Part shown: positions 43,796-53,358 of the stretch, in pieces
How positions within the stretch are numbered: the first letter of the stretch is position 1
Layout of the letters: each line of letters starts with the position of its first letter
Assembly: GCA_964410485.1 (NCBI GenBank)
Contig: CAYPHJ010000007.1
Span: 1 to 64,000 of the forward strand
Direction: 5' to 3'
Length of the DNA: 64,000 nucleotides
From: CAYPHJ01 sp964410485
GTDB taxonomy: Bacteria; Desulfobacterota; Binatia; UBA9968
Notes under the pieces: generated by a model
Told to the model about the DNA's origin: nothing
The model's input: the letters and a program-made list of their open reading frames with translations, nothing else
Databases searched by the model: none
Made by a program: the position numbers and the translations under genes

Positions 43796-43826
43796 TTGAA
43801 GGCCTTGAACCTTTGAACTATTGGAA
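43796..43826. repeat. TTGAACnn octamer tandem repeat
   Basis: TTGAAG (43796), TTGAAC (43805), TTGAAC (43813) and TTGGAA (43821) form a short degenerate tandem series with an 8-bp (once 9-bp) period. The same unit recurs at 45630-45684, about 61097 and 61940. Confidence 0.55.
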
Positions 43827-43891
43827 TTTGGTCCGCGCCATCGCTTTCTCTTGAGGCGTACGTTAGGCTCGTTAGAAGCGGGTGGACGAAT

Positions 43892-45562
43892 TTGAACTCT
43901 ACGTTTTTGGAAATCACCGCGATCCTTGCTCTGGCAGCGGCACTCGGGCTTGTCGCGAGGGTCTTGCACCAGCCTCTGATCGTGGCCTTTCTCGTCGCCG
44001 GCATCGTTTCCGGACCCGGCGGGCTCGCTATTGTGCACACGCACGATTACGTGGCGCTGCTCTCCGAGATAGGGGTCGCCGTTTTGCTATTTGTCGTCGG
44101 TCTCAAGCTCGACCTGGGGCTCGTTCGCACCCTTGGGGGGGTGGCGCTGGCTACCGGGCTCGGGCAAGTCTTGTTCACATCCCTGTTTGGCTTCGCCATC
44201 TGTCTGGCGCTAGGGATAGCACCGCTACCGTCGCTCTACATCTCCGTCGCGCTCACGTTTTCGAGCACGATCATTATTGTCAAGTTGCTCAGCGACAAGC
44301 GCGAAGTCGATTCGCTGCACGGCCGCATAGCGCTTGGTTTTCTGATCGTCCAGGATCTGGCTGTGGTGTTTGCAATGATTGCGCTATCGGCCCTCGGCGT
44401 CGGCACGCAGCTGGACGGAGGTTCGCCCCTGCTCGCCCTGGCGCAGGTCGCCGGAGGCGGGGTCCTGTTGCTTGTGCTGCTGGCGCTGTTCATGCGGTTC
44501 GTAGCCGAACCTTTGCTGCATGCCGTGGCCAAGGTTTCAGAGTTGATGGTCACCTTCGTGATCGCGTGGGCAGTAGGTCTGGCCGCGGTCACTGATTTCA
44601 TGGGTTTTGGCAAGGAACTTGGCGGCTTGCTCGGGGGAGTGAGTCTCGCTTCGACGGGTTTCCGGGATGCTGTCGCTTCGCGCTTGGGCACGCTGCGTGA
44701 CTTTCTCCTGCTTTTCTTTTTTGTCGGCTTGGGCCTGCAACTCGATCTTTCGCTGCTTGGAACGCAAATGCCCGCGGCGCTGTTGCTGTCGCTGTTCGTC
44801 CTGATCGGAAACCCGTTGATTGTCATGGTGATCATGGGCGCGATGGGATACCGTAAGCGCACTGGCTTTCTCGCCGGTCTGACGGTGGCGCAGATCAGCG
44901 AGTTCTCGCTCATATTTATGGCCATGGGCCTGACACTCGGGCACGTCGACGCGGAGTCGATGGGACTCGTAACTCTGGTCGGGATGATCACGATTACCCT
45001 GTCCACATACATGATTCTTTACTCGCAACAGCTCTACAGTTGGAGCGAACCACTTCTCGGCATCTTCGAACGAAAAATCCCGCACCGCGAGGAAATGGCG
45101 GATTCAAGTGAATACGCACGCGCGCGCTGCGACGTGATTATAGTCGGTATTGGACGCTATGGCGGGGCACTGGCAAACGGACTCGAGCAACATGGCCTGA
45201 CGGTTCTCGGCGTCGATGCTGATCCGGAAGCGGTCCAGGCCTGGGCCAAGCGCGGGCGTCCAGTGATTTACGGTGACGCCGGCGACCCAGGACTCCGTAC
45301 CGAATTGCCGCTGGACCATGCCCGCTGGATCGTGATTGCAATTCCGCCCCATCCACTCGGTCTTGCGCACGCCGACCCGCGCCACGCTCTGCTGCACGCG
45401 CTGCGCAGTCACGGGGGCGCATTCAAGATCGGCGTCATCGCGCGCGACGAGCAGGAAGCCGACACATTGGCGGCAGGCGGCGCCGACCTTGTACTGCAAC
45501 CATTTCTCGATGCCGCCGTGCGCGCGATCGAACGGATTACCGGCGAATGGGAGCGGACGTAA
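43892..45562 (+). CDS. Kef-type monovalent cation/H+ antiporter with RCK (TrkA-N) domain
   Basis: 556 aa. The first ~385 residues form a CPA2 Na+/H+ exchanger domain with 12-13 membrane segments (PLIVAFLVAGIVSGPGGL, FVVGLKLDLGLV, TFSSTIIIVKLLSDK, ALGFLIVQDLAVVF, FFFVGLGLQLDLSL). A TrkA-N Rossmann domain follows (about 408-545, VIIVGIGRYGGALANGLE, VLGVDADPEAV). The layout matches KefB/KefC and YbaL. The start is TTG at 43892 with a GGGTGG site upstream; no ATG or GTG is in frame nearby. Confidence 0.9.
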   Translation: MNSTFLEITAILALAAALGLVARVLHQPLIVAFLVAGIVSGPGGLAIVHTHDYVALLSEIGVAVLLFVVGLKLDLGLVRTLGGVALATGLGQVLFTSLFGFAICLALGIAPLPSLYISVALTFSSTIIIVKLLSDKREVDSLHGRIALGFLIVQDLAVVFAMIALSALGVGTQLDGGSPLLALAQVAGGGVLLLVLLALFMRFVAEPLLHAVAKVSELMVTFVIAWAVGLAAVTDFMGFGKELGGLLGGVSLASTGFRDAVASRLGTLRDFLLLFFFVGLGLQLDLSLLGTQMPAALLLSLFVLIGNPLIVMVIMGAMGYRKRTGFLAGLTVAQISEFSLIFMAMGLTLGHVDAESMGLVTLVGMITITLSTYMILYSQQLYSWSEPLLGIFERKIPHREEMADSSEYARARCDVIIVGIGRYGGALANGLEQHGLTVLGVDADPEAVQAWAKRGRPVIYGDAGDPGLRTELPLDHARWIVIAIPPHPLGLAHADPRHALLHALRSHGGAFKIGVIARDEQEADTLAAGGADLVLQPFLDAAVRAIERITGEWERT

Positions 45563-45629
45563 TCGCTGGCTCGCTGCGAAACTGTTCAAGGTTAAACGTG
45601 GAATCCGAACGTGGAACGCAGGCTTGCCC

Positions 45630-45684
45630 TTGAAATTGAACCCTTGAACGGGCAATTACCGCTTGAACCTTTGAACTTTTGAAC
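45630..45684. repeat. TTGAACnn octamer tandem repeats
   Basis: TTGAAA/TTGAAC at 45630, 45636 and 45644, then TTGAAC at 45663, 45671 and 45679, mostly with exact 8-bp spacing, in two clusters separated by about 14 bp. It lies between the antiporter and the dienelactone hydrolase gene. Confidence 0.65.
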
Positions 45685-45777
45685 CAGGGTCCGCCGACGC
45701 AGCCGGATAGTCTTGATCGAGTGTGTCGATTCGGATACCGTTCCACTGAAAAATCTTCAACATCTGGAGGAGAATCC

Positions 45778-46695
45778 ATGGAGAGAAAAAAAGCCAGCGA
45801 TTTCGATCCTGAACTGCTCGGTCTGTTCCATCGTTACATCCATGGCGGCATCAACCGCCGTGAGTTTTTGGACGGTGCCGCTAAATTTGCCGTTGGCGGC
45901 CTGACCGCGACGGCCTTATGGGACATGCTTCGGCCCAACTATGCTTTGGCACAACAAGTCCCCAAAGATGATAAGCGCATCAAAGCCGGCTACACAATGT
46001 ATCCGTCCCCCAAAGGCAACTCGCCAAAAGGGACGATGCGCGGCTTGCTTGCGCATCCGGCGAGCGGAGCTAAGTTTCCAGCCGTGTTAGTTATTCACGA
46101 GAACCGCGGACTCAATCCCTATATTGAGGACGTTGTCCGGCGGTTGGCCGTCAGTGGTTTCCTGGCCCTCGGACCGGATGCAATCTGGCCGCTTGGGGGC
46201 TACCCGGCCGTAGACAAGTATGGCGCCGAAGCCGATGAAAAGGCACTGGCAATGCAGAAGCAACTCGATCCCGCGAAGATAACCGAAGACTTTGTCGCTG
46301 CGGCGGAGTTCCTTTTAAAACATCCTCAATCCACCGGCAAGGTCGGAGCGGTTGGTTTCTGTGTCGGCGGCACCATGGTGAACAGCCTGGCTGTGCGGAT
46401 GCCGGAACTGGCTGCGGGCGTACCCTTCTATGGGTCCGCACCGGCGCTTGAGGGTGTGCCGCGGATCAAGGCCGCATTATTAATTCATTTTGCCGAGCAG
46501 GATCCCCGCGTTAACGAGAGGTGGCCGGATTACGAGGCCGCCCTGAAGGCCAATAATGTTCAATATGAGGCTTACGTCTATCCCAAGACGAATCACGGCT
46601 TTCACAACGATACCACACCGCGATATAACGAAGGCGCAGCCAAATTAGCTTGGCGGCGCACCATTGAGCATTTCAACAAGACGCTAAAATCATGA
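45778..46695 (+). CDS. Tat-exported dienelactone hydrolase family protein
   Basis: 305 aa. The N-terminus has a twin-arginine signal (NRREFLDGAAKFAVGG). The mature alpha/beta hydrolase has the DLH-type nucleophile Cys in VGFCVGGTM, Asp in FAEQDPRVNERW and His in TNHGFHND. An upstream IHENRGLNPYIEDVVRRLA is typical of the family. It probably hydrolyses a lactone or ester in the periplasm. GGAGGAG precedes ATG at 45778. Confidence 0.9.
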   Translation: MERKKASDFDPELLGLFHRYIHGGINRREFLDGAAKFAVGGLTATALWDMLRPNYALAQQVPKDDKRIKAGYTMYPSPKGNSPKGTMRGLLAHPASGAKFPAVLVIHENRGLNPYIEDVVRRLAVSGFLALGPDAIWPLGGYPAVDKYGAEADEKALAMQKQLDPAKITEDFVAAAEFLLKHPQSTGKVGAVGFCVGGTMVNSLAVRMPELAAGVPFYGSAPALEGVPRIKAALLIHFAEQDPRVNERWPDYEAALKANNVQYEAYVYPKTNHGFHNDTTPRYNEGAAKLAWRRTIEHFNKTLKS

Positions 46696-46802
46696 CCAAT
46701 TGATTTGCGCCAGCAGTGAATTGATTTCGGGGACGCGGCGCCAAGTAGCGTTCGGCGCCGTGCCTTCGATGTACGCTCAAGAAGCCATGCACCAACCAGG
46801 CA

Positions 46803-47837
46803 TCAATCGAGGATTCTGGCCAGATCTACAAGAAGATCCTTTGGCACGGTAAAGATCCGCTTCACCACGTTTTCAACCTCCTCCCCTGAAACAGGGTCGA
46901 TCTCCAGCATCATCTTTTTCGCCTCAGCCAGGTAGGCCGGATCCTTCATGGCCGCCGTAAAGGATTTACGCAGCTGGCCGAGCAGCTCCGGAGATACGCC
47001 TGGGGTGGTAAAAAATGGCCAAGCCATTACATTTGGGATGAGCCTCGTCTCCCACAGGATCCTTGCCTTCTTGTCCTTAATGAGATCAAAAACCCACGGT
47101 ACTCCCATGCCGTCAAGCTCAGGGTTTCTTTCGACGGACATATACACAACGACGTTCACAAACTTGTCCCTGAACCAGTCCGGGCGCAAAGCCCTGTGAG
47201 CGGACCAGGTGCCGCACATATTCTCCACCTCCCCTCTTTCCATCGCGGGGTAAATACCCGCCGCGCCAGGAAAACCGCTGATCAGTCTGAAGTTAGTGCC
47301 AAGGGTCGCGTTGGCAAGCTTTGGGAAATCGTCAGTATCTGCCCCGGGCCCTGAACCGCCTGCGATCAATGGACGAGAAGAGCCGATCAAATCCTTGATA
47401 GTCTTGAAAGGGGTATCATGGCGAGCGATGCACGCGGAGGTCTCCTGGCTTGTGCTCGCAATCCAGCCGAACTGGCTTGCGTTATACAAAACCTTCTCTC
47501 CTTTTACTTCACGGAGCGCTTGGTCCAGGGCCAAGTTCCTGAACACGGTACCGATTGTCTGGCCATCTCGCTTTGCCACATTATAAAGGTAGTTCGTCGC
47601 GACGATGCCACCTGCGCCGGGCATGTTCTGAACTACAAAGCTCGGCTTTCCCCGGATGTGTTTTCCCAAGTGCCTTGCAAGCAGCCGAGCGTGCGCATCA
47701 TAGAGCCCACCAGCGGCGTACGAGACAATCAGATTGATCCTCTTGCCCTTGTAAAAGTCCTGCGCGCAAACTGGGTGCAAAAGGAAAGCAAAAAACCCAA
47801 CGAACCAGCCACCTATCCAAAAAACCTTTTTCGGCAT
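46803..47837 (-). CDS. Tripartite tricarboxylate transporter substrate-binding (Bug) protein
   Basis: 344 aa with a signal peptide (cleavage after VCA near residue 25). The Bug-fold motifs are YKGKRINLIVSYAAGGLYDA, VVQNMPGAGGIVATNYLY and LIAGGSGPGADTDDFP. These receptors bind carboxylates and deliver them to TctA/TctB. No tctA or tctB is in the window, so it is an orphan receptor, as is frequent in Burkholderiales and several soil lineages. AAGGAGG precedes ATG at 47837. Confidence 0.87.
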   Translation of the reverse strand: MPKKVFWIGGWFVGFFAFLLHPVCAQDFYKGKRINLIVSYAAGGLYDAHARLLARHLGKHIRGKPSFVVQNMPGAGGIVATNYLYNVAKRDGQTIGTVFRNLALDQALREVKGEKVLYNASQFGWIASTSQETSACIARHDTPFKTIKDLIGSSRPLIAGGSGPGADTDDFPKLANATLGTNFRLISGFPGAAGIYPAMERGEVENMCGTWSAHRALRPDWFRDKFVNVVVYMSVERNPELDGMGVPWVFDLIKDKKARILWETRLIPNVMAWPFFTTPGVSPELLGQLRKSFTAAMKDPAYLAEAKKMMLEIDPVSGEEVENVVKRIFTVPKDLLVDLARILD

Positions 47838-48057
47838 GGCGGCCTCCTTTTTGGGATTCTGGCCCAGAGCACTACCAGAGAGCAGATTCCAGATCAATCC
47901 GAGGCATTGCACTGGGCGCTGCTCCTTGAACTTTAACCGCCAGCCTACCTTACGGATCATCACGGTGGAGCGCGGCCGCGCGCTGCTGACCGGCAAACCC
48001 GATTGGCAATCGCGGGCGATCGGGAAAAACTCGCGCGCGACTCAAGGTCTAAGGTAT

Positions 48058-48453
48058 TTAGCGTTCCGCTAGAAAAGAAAGGAGGATTTCCCTATGCCGC
48101 GGCCCGTCAAGCTCCACCAGTACAATACGCTGCCAAGTGCCCAATACCAGTTTTCGATTCTTTACAGGAACTAGGAGAGAAGTGCCGATCAACGAAGACA
48201 CCAGGTGATCAGGAAAATGCGCCGGGTCGTGGGGATGGCGATATTTGAGTCGCGGCACCAGCGCGCCGAATGCTTCGAGCATGTCCAGGTCCGTTCCGGG
48301 ATCCAGATCGGCCGTGGTCAGGGCAGCCGTTGTGTGAGTCAGGAACAGATGACAGAGTCCATCGCCCGCGAAACTTTCGAGACTCTTCTGTACGATATCC
48401 GAGATGTCTTTGATTTCTTTTTTCTTCTCCGTCTGAACTTTTATTATCTTCAT
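48058..48453 (-). CDS. yjbQ: YjbQ family protein (UPF0047)
   Basis: 131 aa. Family motifs are CHLFLTHTTAALTTADLDPG, the His-rich YRHPHDPAHFPDHLVSSLIG and LVLGTWQRIVLVELDGPRHR. UPF0047/YjbQ proteins have been linked to a secondary thiamine-phosphate synthase activity; the physiological role is uncertain. The start at 48453 has CGGAGC upstream. Confidence 0.9.
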   Translation of the reverse strand: MKIIKVQTEKKKEIKDISDIVQKSLESFAGDGLCHLFLTHTTAALTTADLDPGTDLDMLEAFGALVPRLKYRHPHDPAHFPDHLVSSLIGTSLLVPVKNRKLVLGTWQRIVLVELDGPRHREILLSFLAER

Positions 48454-48713
48454 AAGCTCCGATCCAGGCCAACGCGATCTCATAGCTGGCATCACCTGCT
48501 CAACTTGGAAGCTGTGAAACAAAATATCGATCCGCGCGCTCCGCCCCTTGACGCTGCGGGGGCTCAGGACGCGCCGGAGTTGCGCAAATCCAATTCGCAT
48601 GATCTCCTCCGGCTGGTCAATATTATCCGGTTGTTGTGATCAGATTGTACGAATCGGTGGCAATCTTACAAGACGGTCTCGAAATCGGAGCGGACGTGTT
48701 ATCATGCGCGTCT

Positions 48714-49175
48714 ATGGATGAACGAAAACCGTTTCCCCATGTAGAAATCTTTACGGATGGGGCGTGCTTTGGCAATCCTGGACCCGGCGGCTGGGGCGCA
48801 ATCCTACGTTACGGCAAAACCGTAAAGGAACTTTGCGGCGCCGAGCCCCGCACTACCAACAATCGTATGGAATTGACGGCTGCGATCAAGGCGCTTAGCT
48901 CGCTAAAATATCCATGCGCCGTTACGTTGACCACCGACTCGGAATACCTGCGGAAAGGTATTACCGAATGGCTCCCGCGCTGGAAGGCGCGCGGTTGGAA
49001 GACTTTGCAGAAAGAGCCGGTAAAAAATCAGGACTTATGGCAATTACTCGATGAAGCAGCGAGTCGGCACGAGATAAACTGGCGCTGGGTGCGGGGGCAC
49101 AATGGTCACCCGGAAAACGAACGCGCGGATTATCTCGCCAAGCTTGCCATCAAAGAACAGCAAGCCGGTGCCTGA
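48714..49175 (+). CDS. rnhA: Ribonuclease HI
   Basis: Cleaves RNA in RNA-DNA hybrids. The 153-aa protein has the catalytic acidic residues in IFTDGACFGNPGPGG (Asp), NNRMELTAAI (Glu), TTDSEYLRKG (Asp) and NERADYLAKL (Asp), with His in RGHNGHPENE. The start at 48714 gives normal length; an in-frame ATG at 48636 would add 26 non-conserved residues. An inverted-repeat element follows 4 bp after the stop. Confidence 0.95.
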   Translation: MDERKPFPHVEIFTDGACFGNPGPGGWGAILRYGKTVKELCGAEPRTTNNRMELTAAIKALSSLKYPCAVTLTTDSEYLRKGITEWLPRWKARGWKTLQKEPVKNQDLWQLLDEAASRHEINWRWVRGHNGHPENERADYLAKLAIKEQQAGA

Positions 49176-49179
49176 AATC

Positions 49180-49313
49180 CTAGCAGGCTGCTGAAAAACT
49201 CTCCGTTCACCCCTTCGAGAACCTCGGGGCGAACGGAGAGGAACTTGAAATGAGTAGGGATTTTCCGTTCATGCTGTCGAAGCATTCCGAATCTTTTTTC
49301 AGCAACCTGCTAG
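49180..49313. repeat. MITE-like element with 19-bp terminal inverted repeats
   Basis: The left end CTAGCAGGCTGCTGAAAAA (49180-49198) and the reverse complement of the right end (49295-49313) differ at one base. Inside, CTCCGTTC/GAACGGAG with CCCC/GGGG forms a second hairpin. At 134 bp with no coding capacity, it has the structure of a non-autonomous mobile or folded intergenic element, and it may also terminate rnhA. A related copy lies at 31933-32045. Confidence 0.7.
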
Positions 49314-49344
49314 TGACACTAGAACGGACTGGCCGGCGCGGCCA

Positions 49345-49722
49345 CTAAGGCTTCTGCACTTCGGCATTTATCAGCTCAATTAGCTTTTGACGGAGATCCT
49401 CGTCAGTGCGCGCCATCTCGAAGATCTGAACGTAGCTTTCTTCAGTCAGTCCTTCCTTCGCAAGCACTTCGTGCATTTTTGAAACAGCCTCTTTTTCAAT
49501 GGCCTTGGCCTCTTCAGGATCCTTAGCTTCTTTCATCTGCGGTGCATACGATTCGCGAATCTTTTCGAATTCAACGTAAACCTTAGCGAAAGACCTCATT
49601 TGGCTCTCACTAATGTTCATTTGCTGTGCCGACTCTTGAGCTTGGCCTGCCTGCAAGTATGGCACAATAGATATAGCCACGACGATAATCGCCGAGATGA
49701 TGTTTAGCCGCGCTCTGTGCAT
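49345..49722 (-). CDS. Secreted DUF4168-like protein
   Basis: 125 aa with a signal peptide (cleavage near GQAQES). The mature part is helical: ISESQMRSFAKVYVEFEKIR, then a charged stretch MKEAKDPEEAKAIEKEAVSK, then LTEESYVQIFEMARTDEDLR. The 'Y-x-E-x-E-K-I' plus 'L-x-x-x-Y-x-x-I' layout matches DUF4168 proteins, periplasmic and of unknown function. AAGGAGG precedes ATG at 49722. Confidence 0.7.
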   Translation of the reverse strand: MHRARLNIISAIIVVAISIVPYLQAGQAQESAQQMNISESQMRSFAKVYVEFEKIRESYAPQMKEAKDPEEAKAIEKEAVSKMHEVLAKEGLTEESYVQIFEMARTDEDLRQKLIELINAEVQKP

Positions 49723-50411
49723 GGATACCTCCTTGAAGAACAACTGGTCTTTGGCAGAGCGCAAGACACATGCCACACGCCCTCAAATCCAGAATTGGCG
49801 AATCCGGCTTGACGCGTTCCGGCGCGCCCGTGCTCGTTTCGTGCGTGCGTCCCGCTCAACGACGCGTAGATCAACACGCTACCGTTCCAGTCGTCCTTAG
49901 TTTGTTTGCTTCAAAGTTCCCGTCAGGCGAACGTGGACTTTTCATTGGCAGCTTTAACCAATTCTGTATTGTAAAGAGGACACCCGAAATGTTGACTACG
50001 GGGGATTCCTCCTAGATTCGAGACAAACCGCGCGCCTTCCATTTGCGTTGATACTGGCGCACGTTAAAAGTTTGAACTGCTTCAAACCATTCGACACTGC
50101 CCAGCGCAACTCTTTGAACCGCCGACAACATTGAATACAGTGACGCATGGTTTGAACTCTATTCTGAATTCCTTCCTCTTATTCGATCCGCTGCGGTCGG
50201 TTCGGCGTGACCATGTTCGCCACCTATCCGATCGACCTGCACTTGCCAAGAAGATGCCAGCCAGGCGCTTGACGTCTCCGCCATTTCAATAATAAGGATC
50301 GAAATCAGATGTTTCCCGTACCTATTCGGCGGTGCCTCGTCGGCGGGATTCAAAAAGGAAATCATAATGCGGCGGATTATGGCGCGCCCTGAACACACCG
50401 GTCACGATTAG
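49723..50411. other. Intergenic region, nothing recognised
   Basis: About 690 bp. Scattered TTGAA/TTCAA motifs occur (around 50069-50160) but without the regular 8-bp period of the repeat clusters. No tRNA or ribosome-site-linked ORF was seen. Confidence 0.4.
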
Positions 50412-51308
50412 ATGCCCCCTCGCGAACGACGCAAACAGGAGCGCGCGCTGGCGCTTGTTATCTGGCTTGATTTACTTCTGGTCGTCCCCTATTTTATCGT
50501 CGCGATTTGGTCCGGATCGCTGGCCATGCTGGCCGAGGTATTGCGCGGCGGTCTGCTCCTGATCGTGACTGCGTTTTCGCTTCGCACCCTGCGCCGGATC
50601 CATCGAGGCCTGATCGTCGATTACGATTACGGTATCGGCAAGCTGGAGCGTGCCTTGTCAGGGATGGTGGCGGTGCTTCTCCTCGTGGCAGCAGGATTCG
50701 TTGTCGCGCGCGCTTTCATACTGGCGCCAGAACCACCGCCTTCGCTTTTAGCGGCAAGGCTGGCTATTGTCTTCGTGCTTATCAATCTCGGTGTTAACTC
50801 AGTGCCGCTCGTACCCCTCTGGCGCTCGATGCGTGCTCAGCCCTCCGTGATCGTGGTCTCTCAATTCCGCGCGCGTCTTGCCAAAGCCGTAAGCTCGGTG
50901 GTGGTGGTCGCCTGTGTCGTCATTCACAGCGTTGCCTCCGAGCCGATGGTCGGGCGAGTCGCCGATAATGTCGGCGCGCTGCTCGTGGTGGGCTTCATGA
51001 TCGTGATCGCGGTCGGGCTGTTGCGCGAGACGGTGCCGGATCTTCTGGATCGCGCGATTGCCGAGCCAATGCAAGTGCAGGTCAACCGCACGCTGGCGGC
51101 CTTTTTCCACGACTATGACGAGCTGATTTCGGTGCGCACGCGCCGCTCCGGCAATGTCGCTCACGTCGAGATCACGCTGGGTTTCGCTCAGGACAAAAGC
51201 GTCGGCGAGGTCTCGAGGATTGTCGCCCGGATGCGGGATCATCTCCGGGAAGCGATCCCGAACAGCGACATCGTTATCGTGCCTCGAGCTAGCGGTTGGA
51301 ACAAATAG
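50412..51308 (+). CDS. Cation-diffusion-facilitator-like membrane protein with degenerate metal site
   Basis: 298 aa with six predicted membrane segments and a cytoplasmic alpha-beta tail (about 215-298, with HVEITLGFAQDKSVGEVSRI). CDF transporters carry a DxxxD/HxxxD site in TM2 and TM5. Here TM2 reads LAMLAEVLRGG and TM5 reads RLAKAVSSVVVVACVVIHSV, so the canonical acidic/His ligands are missing or moved. VADNVGALLVVGFMI in TM6 keeps the family look. It may not transport Zn in the usual way. The start at 50412 lacks a strong ribosome site. Confidence 0.7.
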   Translation: MPPRERRKQERALALVIWLDLLLVVPYFIVAIWSGSLAMLAEVLRGGLLLIVTAFSLRTLRRIHRGLIVDYDYGIGKLERALSGMVAVLLLVAAGFVVARAFILAPEPPPSLLAARLAIVFVLINLGVNSVPLVPLWRSMRAQPSVIVVSQFRARLAKAVSSVVVVACVVIHSVASEPMVGRVADNVGALLVVGFMIVIAVGLLRETVPDLLDRAIAEPMQVQVNRTLAAFFHDYDELISVRTRRSGNVAHVEITLGFAQDKSVGEVSRIVARMRDHLREAIPNSDIVIVPRASGWNK

Positions 51309-51359
51309 TCAAATAACACGCTATCGCGCCCCGTTAAAACTCGGCCGCTATGCGCAGCT

Positions 51360-52319
51360 CTACGCGGCCTTCTTGTTTTGCCATAAACTCGTTAATCGAG
51401 CGCGTTCGTTCTTCTCCAGATGGCTGAGGGCTTGATCTACGATATCCAAGCCGACCATTTTGTTCCACGCAGCGATGAGCCGCAGCGTCATCGGACCCGG
51501 CGCGCCTTTTCCGATCGTGGCGCCGTTTACGCTACGCACCGGAACAATGGTCGGGCTGGTGCTCGCCAGAAACGCTTCATCTGCAGTGTACAGATCGTAC
51601 GGCGTGAAATCATTCTCGACGATCTCGATACCCAGCTGTCTTGCCAGATCACAGATGGCGTCCTTGGTGATACCGCCAAGGACGTTACGATCGGTTGGCA
51701 TGCACAATTTCCCGTTGACCACTATGAAAACATTATGGGCGCTGGTCTCGCTCAAGTTACCGTGAATATCGAGCATCAATGGAATGGCCCGAGGATCAAC
51801 TTGCTTCGCTTCGAAGCTCGCCATGTTGTGGTTCATCTTATTGGTAATCTTGGCTTTCGACTCGAGACACTCCGGTGGGATGCGCCGCGTCGAGGGAATC
51901 ACGATCGGCGCGCCTTCGACATAAAAGCCGGCGAATTCGGGGAAATTGACTATAACCGAATAGACCGTTACCGTGGCGTCGCCGGCCACGCGATTGCCCC
52001 TCGAAGAACGCACACCGCGGCTCACGACCTGCCACAAGGCAAGATCCTCGTTGGCGGCTAATAGCGACTTGTTGCGCTCCAGTACCTCCAGCGTAATCTT
52101 CTCCATCTCTTCCAGCGACATGCCGCAATTGATGCGGGTGTACTGCAGCGAGCGAAAAAGCCGTTCGGTATGCTCGCGTAGGCGAAACGGCTTGTGCGCG
52201 AACGTCCGGGTGACATCGTAGACACCGTCACCGGCATTAAAGCCGCTGTCAAACACCGACACCTTCGCCTGGCTCTCCGGCACAAACGCACCGTTCAGGT
52301 ACACAATACGTTCTTCCAT
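51360..52319 (-). CDS. Class IV aminotransferase (branched-chain / D-amino-acid transaminase type)
   Basis: 319 aa of the PLP fold-type IV family: YLNGAFVPESQAKVSVFDSG, GDGVYDVTRTF, SKAKITNKMNHNMASFEAK (PLP lysine region), GNLSETSAHNVFIVV and NVLGGITKDAI. The motif around the lysine is unlike classical IlvE and nearer to D-amino-acid or (R)-amine transaminases, so the substrate is open. AAAGGGG lies upstream of ATG at 52319. It lies downstream of the SDR and dioxygenase genes on the same strand. Confidence 0.85.
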   Translation of the reverse strand: MEERIVYLNGAFVPESQAKVSVFDSGFNAGDGVYDVTRTFAHKPFRLREHTERLFRSLQYTRINCGMSLEEMEKITLEVLERNKSLLAANEDLALWQVVSRGVRSSRGNRVAGDATVTVYSVIVNFPEFAGFYVEGAPIVIPSTRRIPPECLESKAKITNKMNHNMASFEAKQVDPRAIPLMLDIHGNLSETSAHNVFIVVNGKLCMPTDRNVLGGITKDAICDLARQLGIEIVENDFTPYDLYTADEAFLASTSPTIVPVRSVNGATIGKGAPGPMTLRLIAAWNKMVGLDIVDQALSHLEKNERARLTSLWQNKKAA

Positions 52320-52563
52320 CGGTTTGTCCCCTTTCGCTCTGCATTGAGTTTTCCGCAACAGGTGAGGCGTTTTTACTTGTGTTCGGCGAAGCCTGTCAAG
52401 CTCAGCAGGGGTCATGGGCTAATCTCCGTTGAAAGAGAAGAGGCGTAGCTTGCCAGATTGGGAGCAACTCTCGAATCGAAGATTTCTCGCGCAAGCGCCA
52501 AGAACGCGTTCGGTGTCATTTTTTTTTGGCGAACTTTGCGCCTCTGCGGGAAAATACTCCCGA

Positions 52564-53358
52564 CTATTTCCGCTCCTTCACATAGGCGCGAAAAAAAAGA
52601 TGCGAGAGCGCGCGATAGAGCGTGGGCAGCACTCCCTGTAACCAACAGATTGCCGCCAAGGACCGCGGGAGCACGATTTCAAAACGCCTTCCTTCAATCG
52701 CCCTGACGACCGCCCGCACGACAGCATCGGTCCCGACGATGAGCAGGGCCGGAGACTTAGGGGGAGTTTCAGCGAATGCTTTGTTGAACTCGGTTTTAAC
52801 CGGACCCGGACAAATAATCGACACGCCAATCCCGTGCGGTTTAAGCTCATGATAAAGACTCTCACTGAAGCCGTTTAACGCAAATTTCGATGCGCAGTAA
52901 CCGGCGAGATTGAGAGAAGGGATCTTGCCGGCAACCGATGAGATGTTGACGATGTGACCAAAGCCTCTTTCGAGCATTCCTGGAAGCACTTCATGCGTGC
53001 AATAAACGGCACCAAGATAGTTGGTCCGGAGCATCGCTTCGATCGTGTCCAGTGAGGTCTCGGCAAACGGCCGGCGCATACCGACTCCTGCATTGTTGAT
53101 CAAAACGTCGATTCTGCCGAATCGGGCGATGATCTCTTGCACCATGGTTCGGACCTGCTCGCGACTGCCAACATCGCAGGCCACGACCATGGATGAGGGG
53201 CTCTTGGATTGGATGACGCCAAGCGTATCCTCCAGCCGTTCGCGACTGCGCGCGCAGCCGACGATAATCGCGCCACGCGCTGCTAACTCTATTGCGAGCG
53301 ACCTGCCGATTCCCGTAGAGGCCCCGGTAATCAAGACGACACGATCCTTGAAGTCCAT
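52564..53358 (-). CDS. SDR-family oxidoreductase with hydrophobic C-terminus
   Basis: 264 aa: LITGASTGIGRSLAIELA, LINNAGVGMRRP, NISSVAGKIPS with YCASKFALNGF (Ser, Tyr, Lys), and CPGPVKTEFN. The last ~40 residues (SLAAICWLQGVLPTLYRALS) are hydrophobic, suggesting membrane association, as in DltE/YqjQ-type SDRs. The start at 53358 has a weak GGCAG site. It follows the dioxygenase beta gene by 91 bp and could supply a dihydrodiol dehydrogenase step, but the membrane tail argues for a lipid-like substrate. Confidence 0.82.
   Translation of the reverse strand: MDFKDRVVLITGASTGIGRSLAIELAARGAIIVGCARSRERLEDTLGVIQSKSPSSMVVACDVGSREQVRTMVQEIIARFGRIDVLINNAGVGMRRPFAETSLDTIEAMLRTNYLGAVYCTHEVLPGMLERGFGHIVNISSVAGKIPSLNLAGYCASKFALNGFSESLYHELKPHGIGVSIICPGPVKTEFNKAFAETPPKSPALLIVGTDAVVRAVVRAIEGRRFEIVLPRSLAAICWLQGVLPTLYRALSHLFFRAYVKERK

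Noticed and set aside
43882..44595. Arg/Ala-rich plus-strand frame at the start of the Kef-type antiporter
   Set aside because: Out-of-frame shadow; the overlapping frame gives a clear membrane antiporter with RCK domain.
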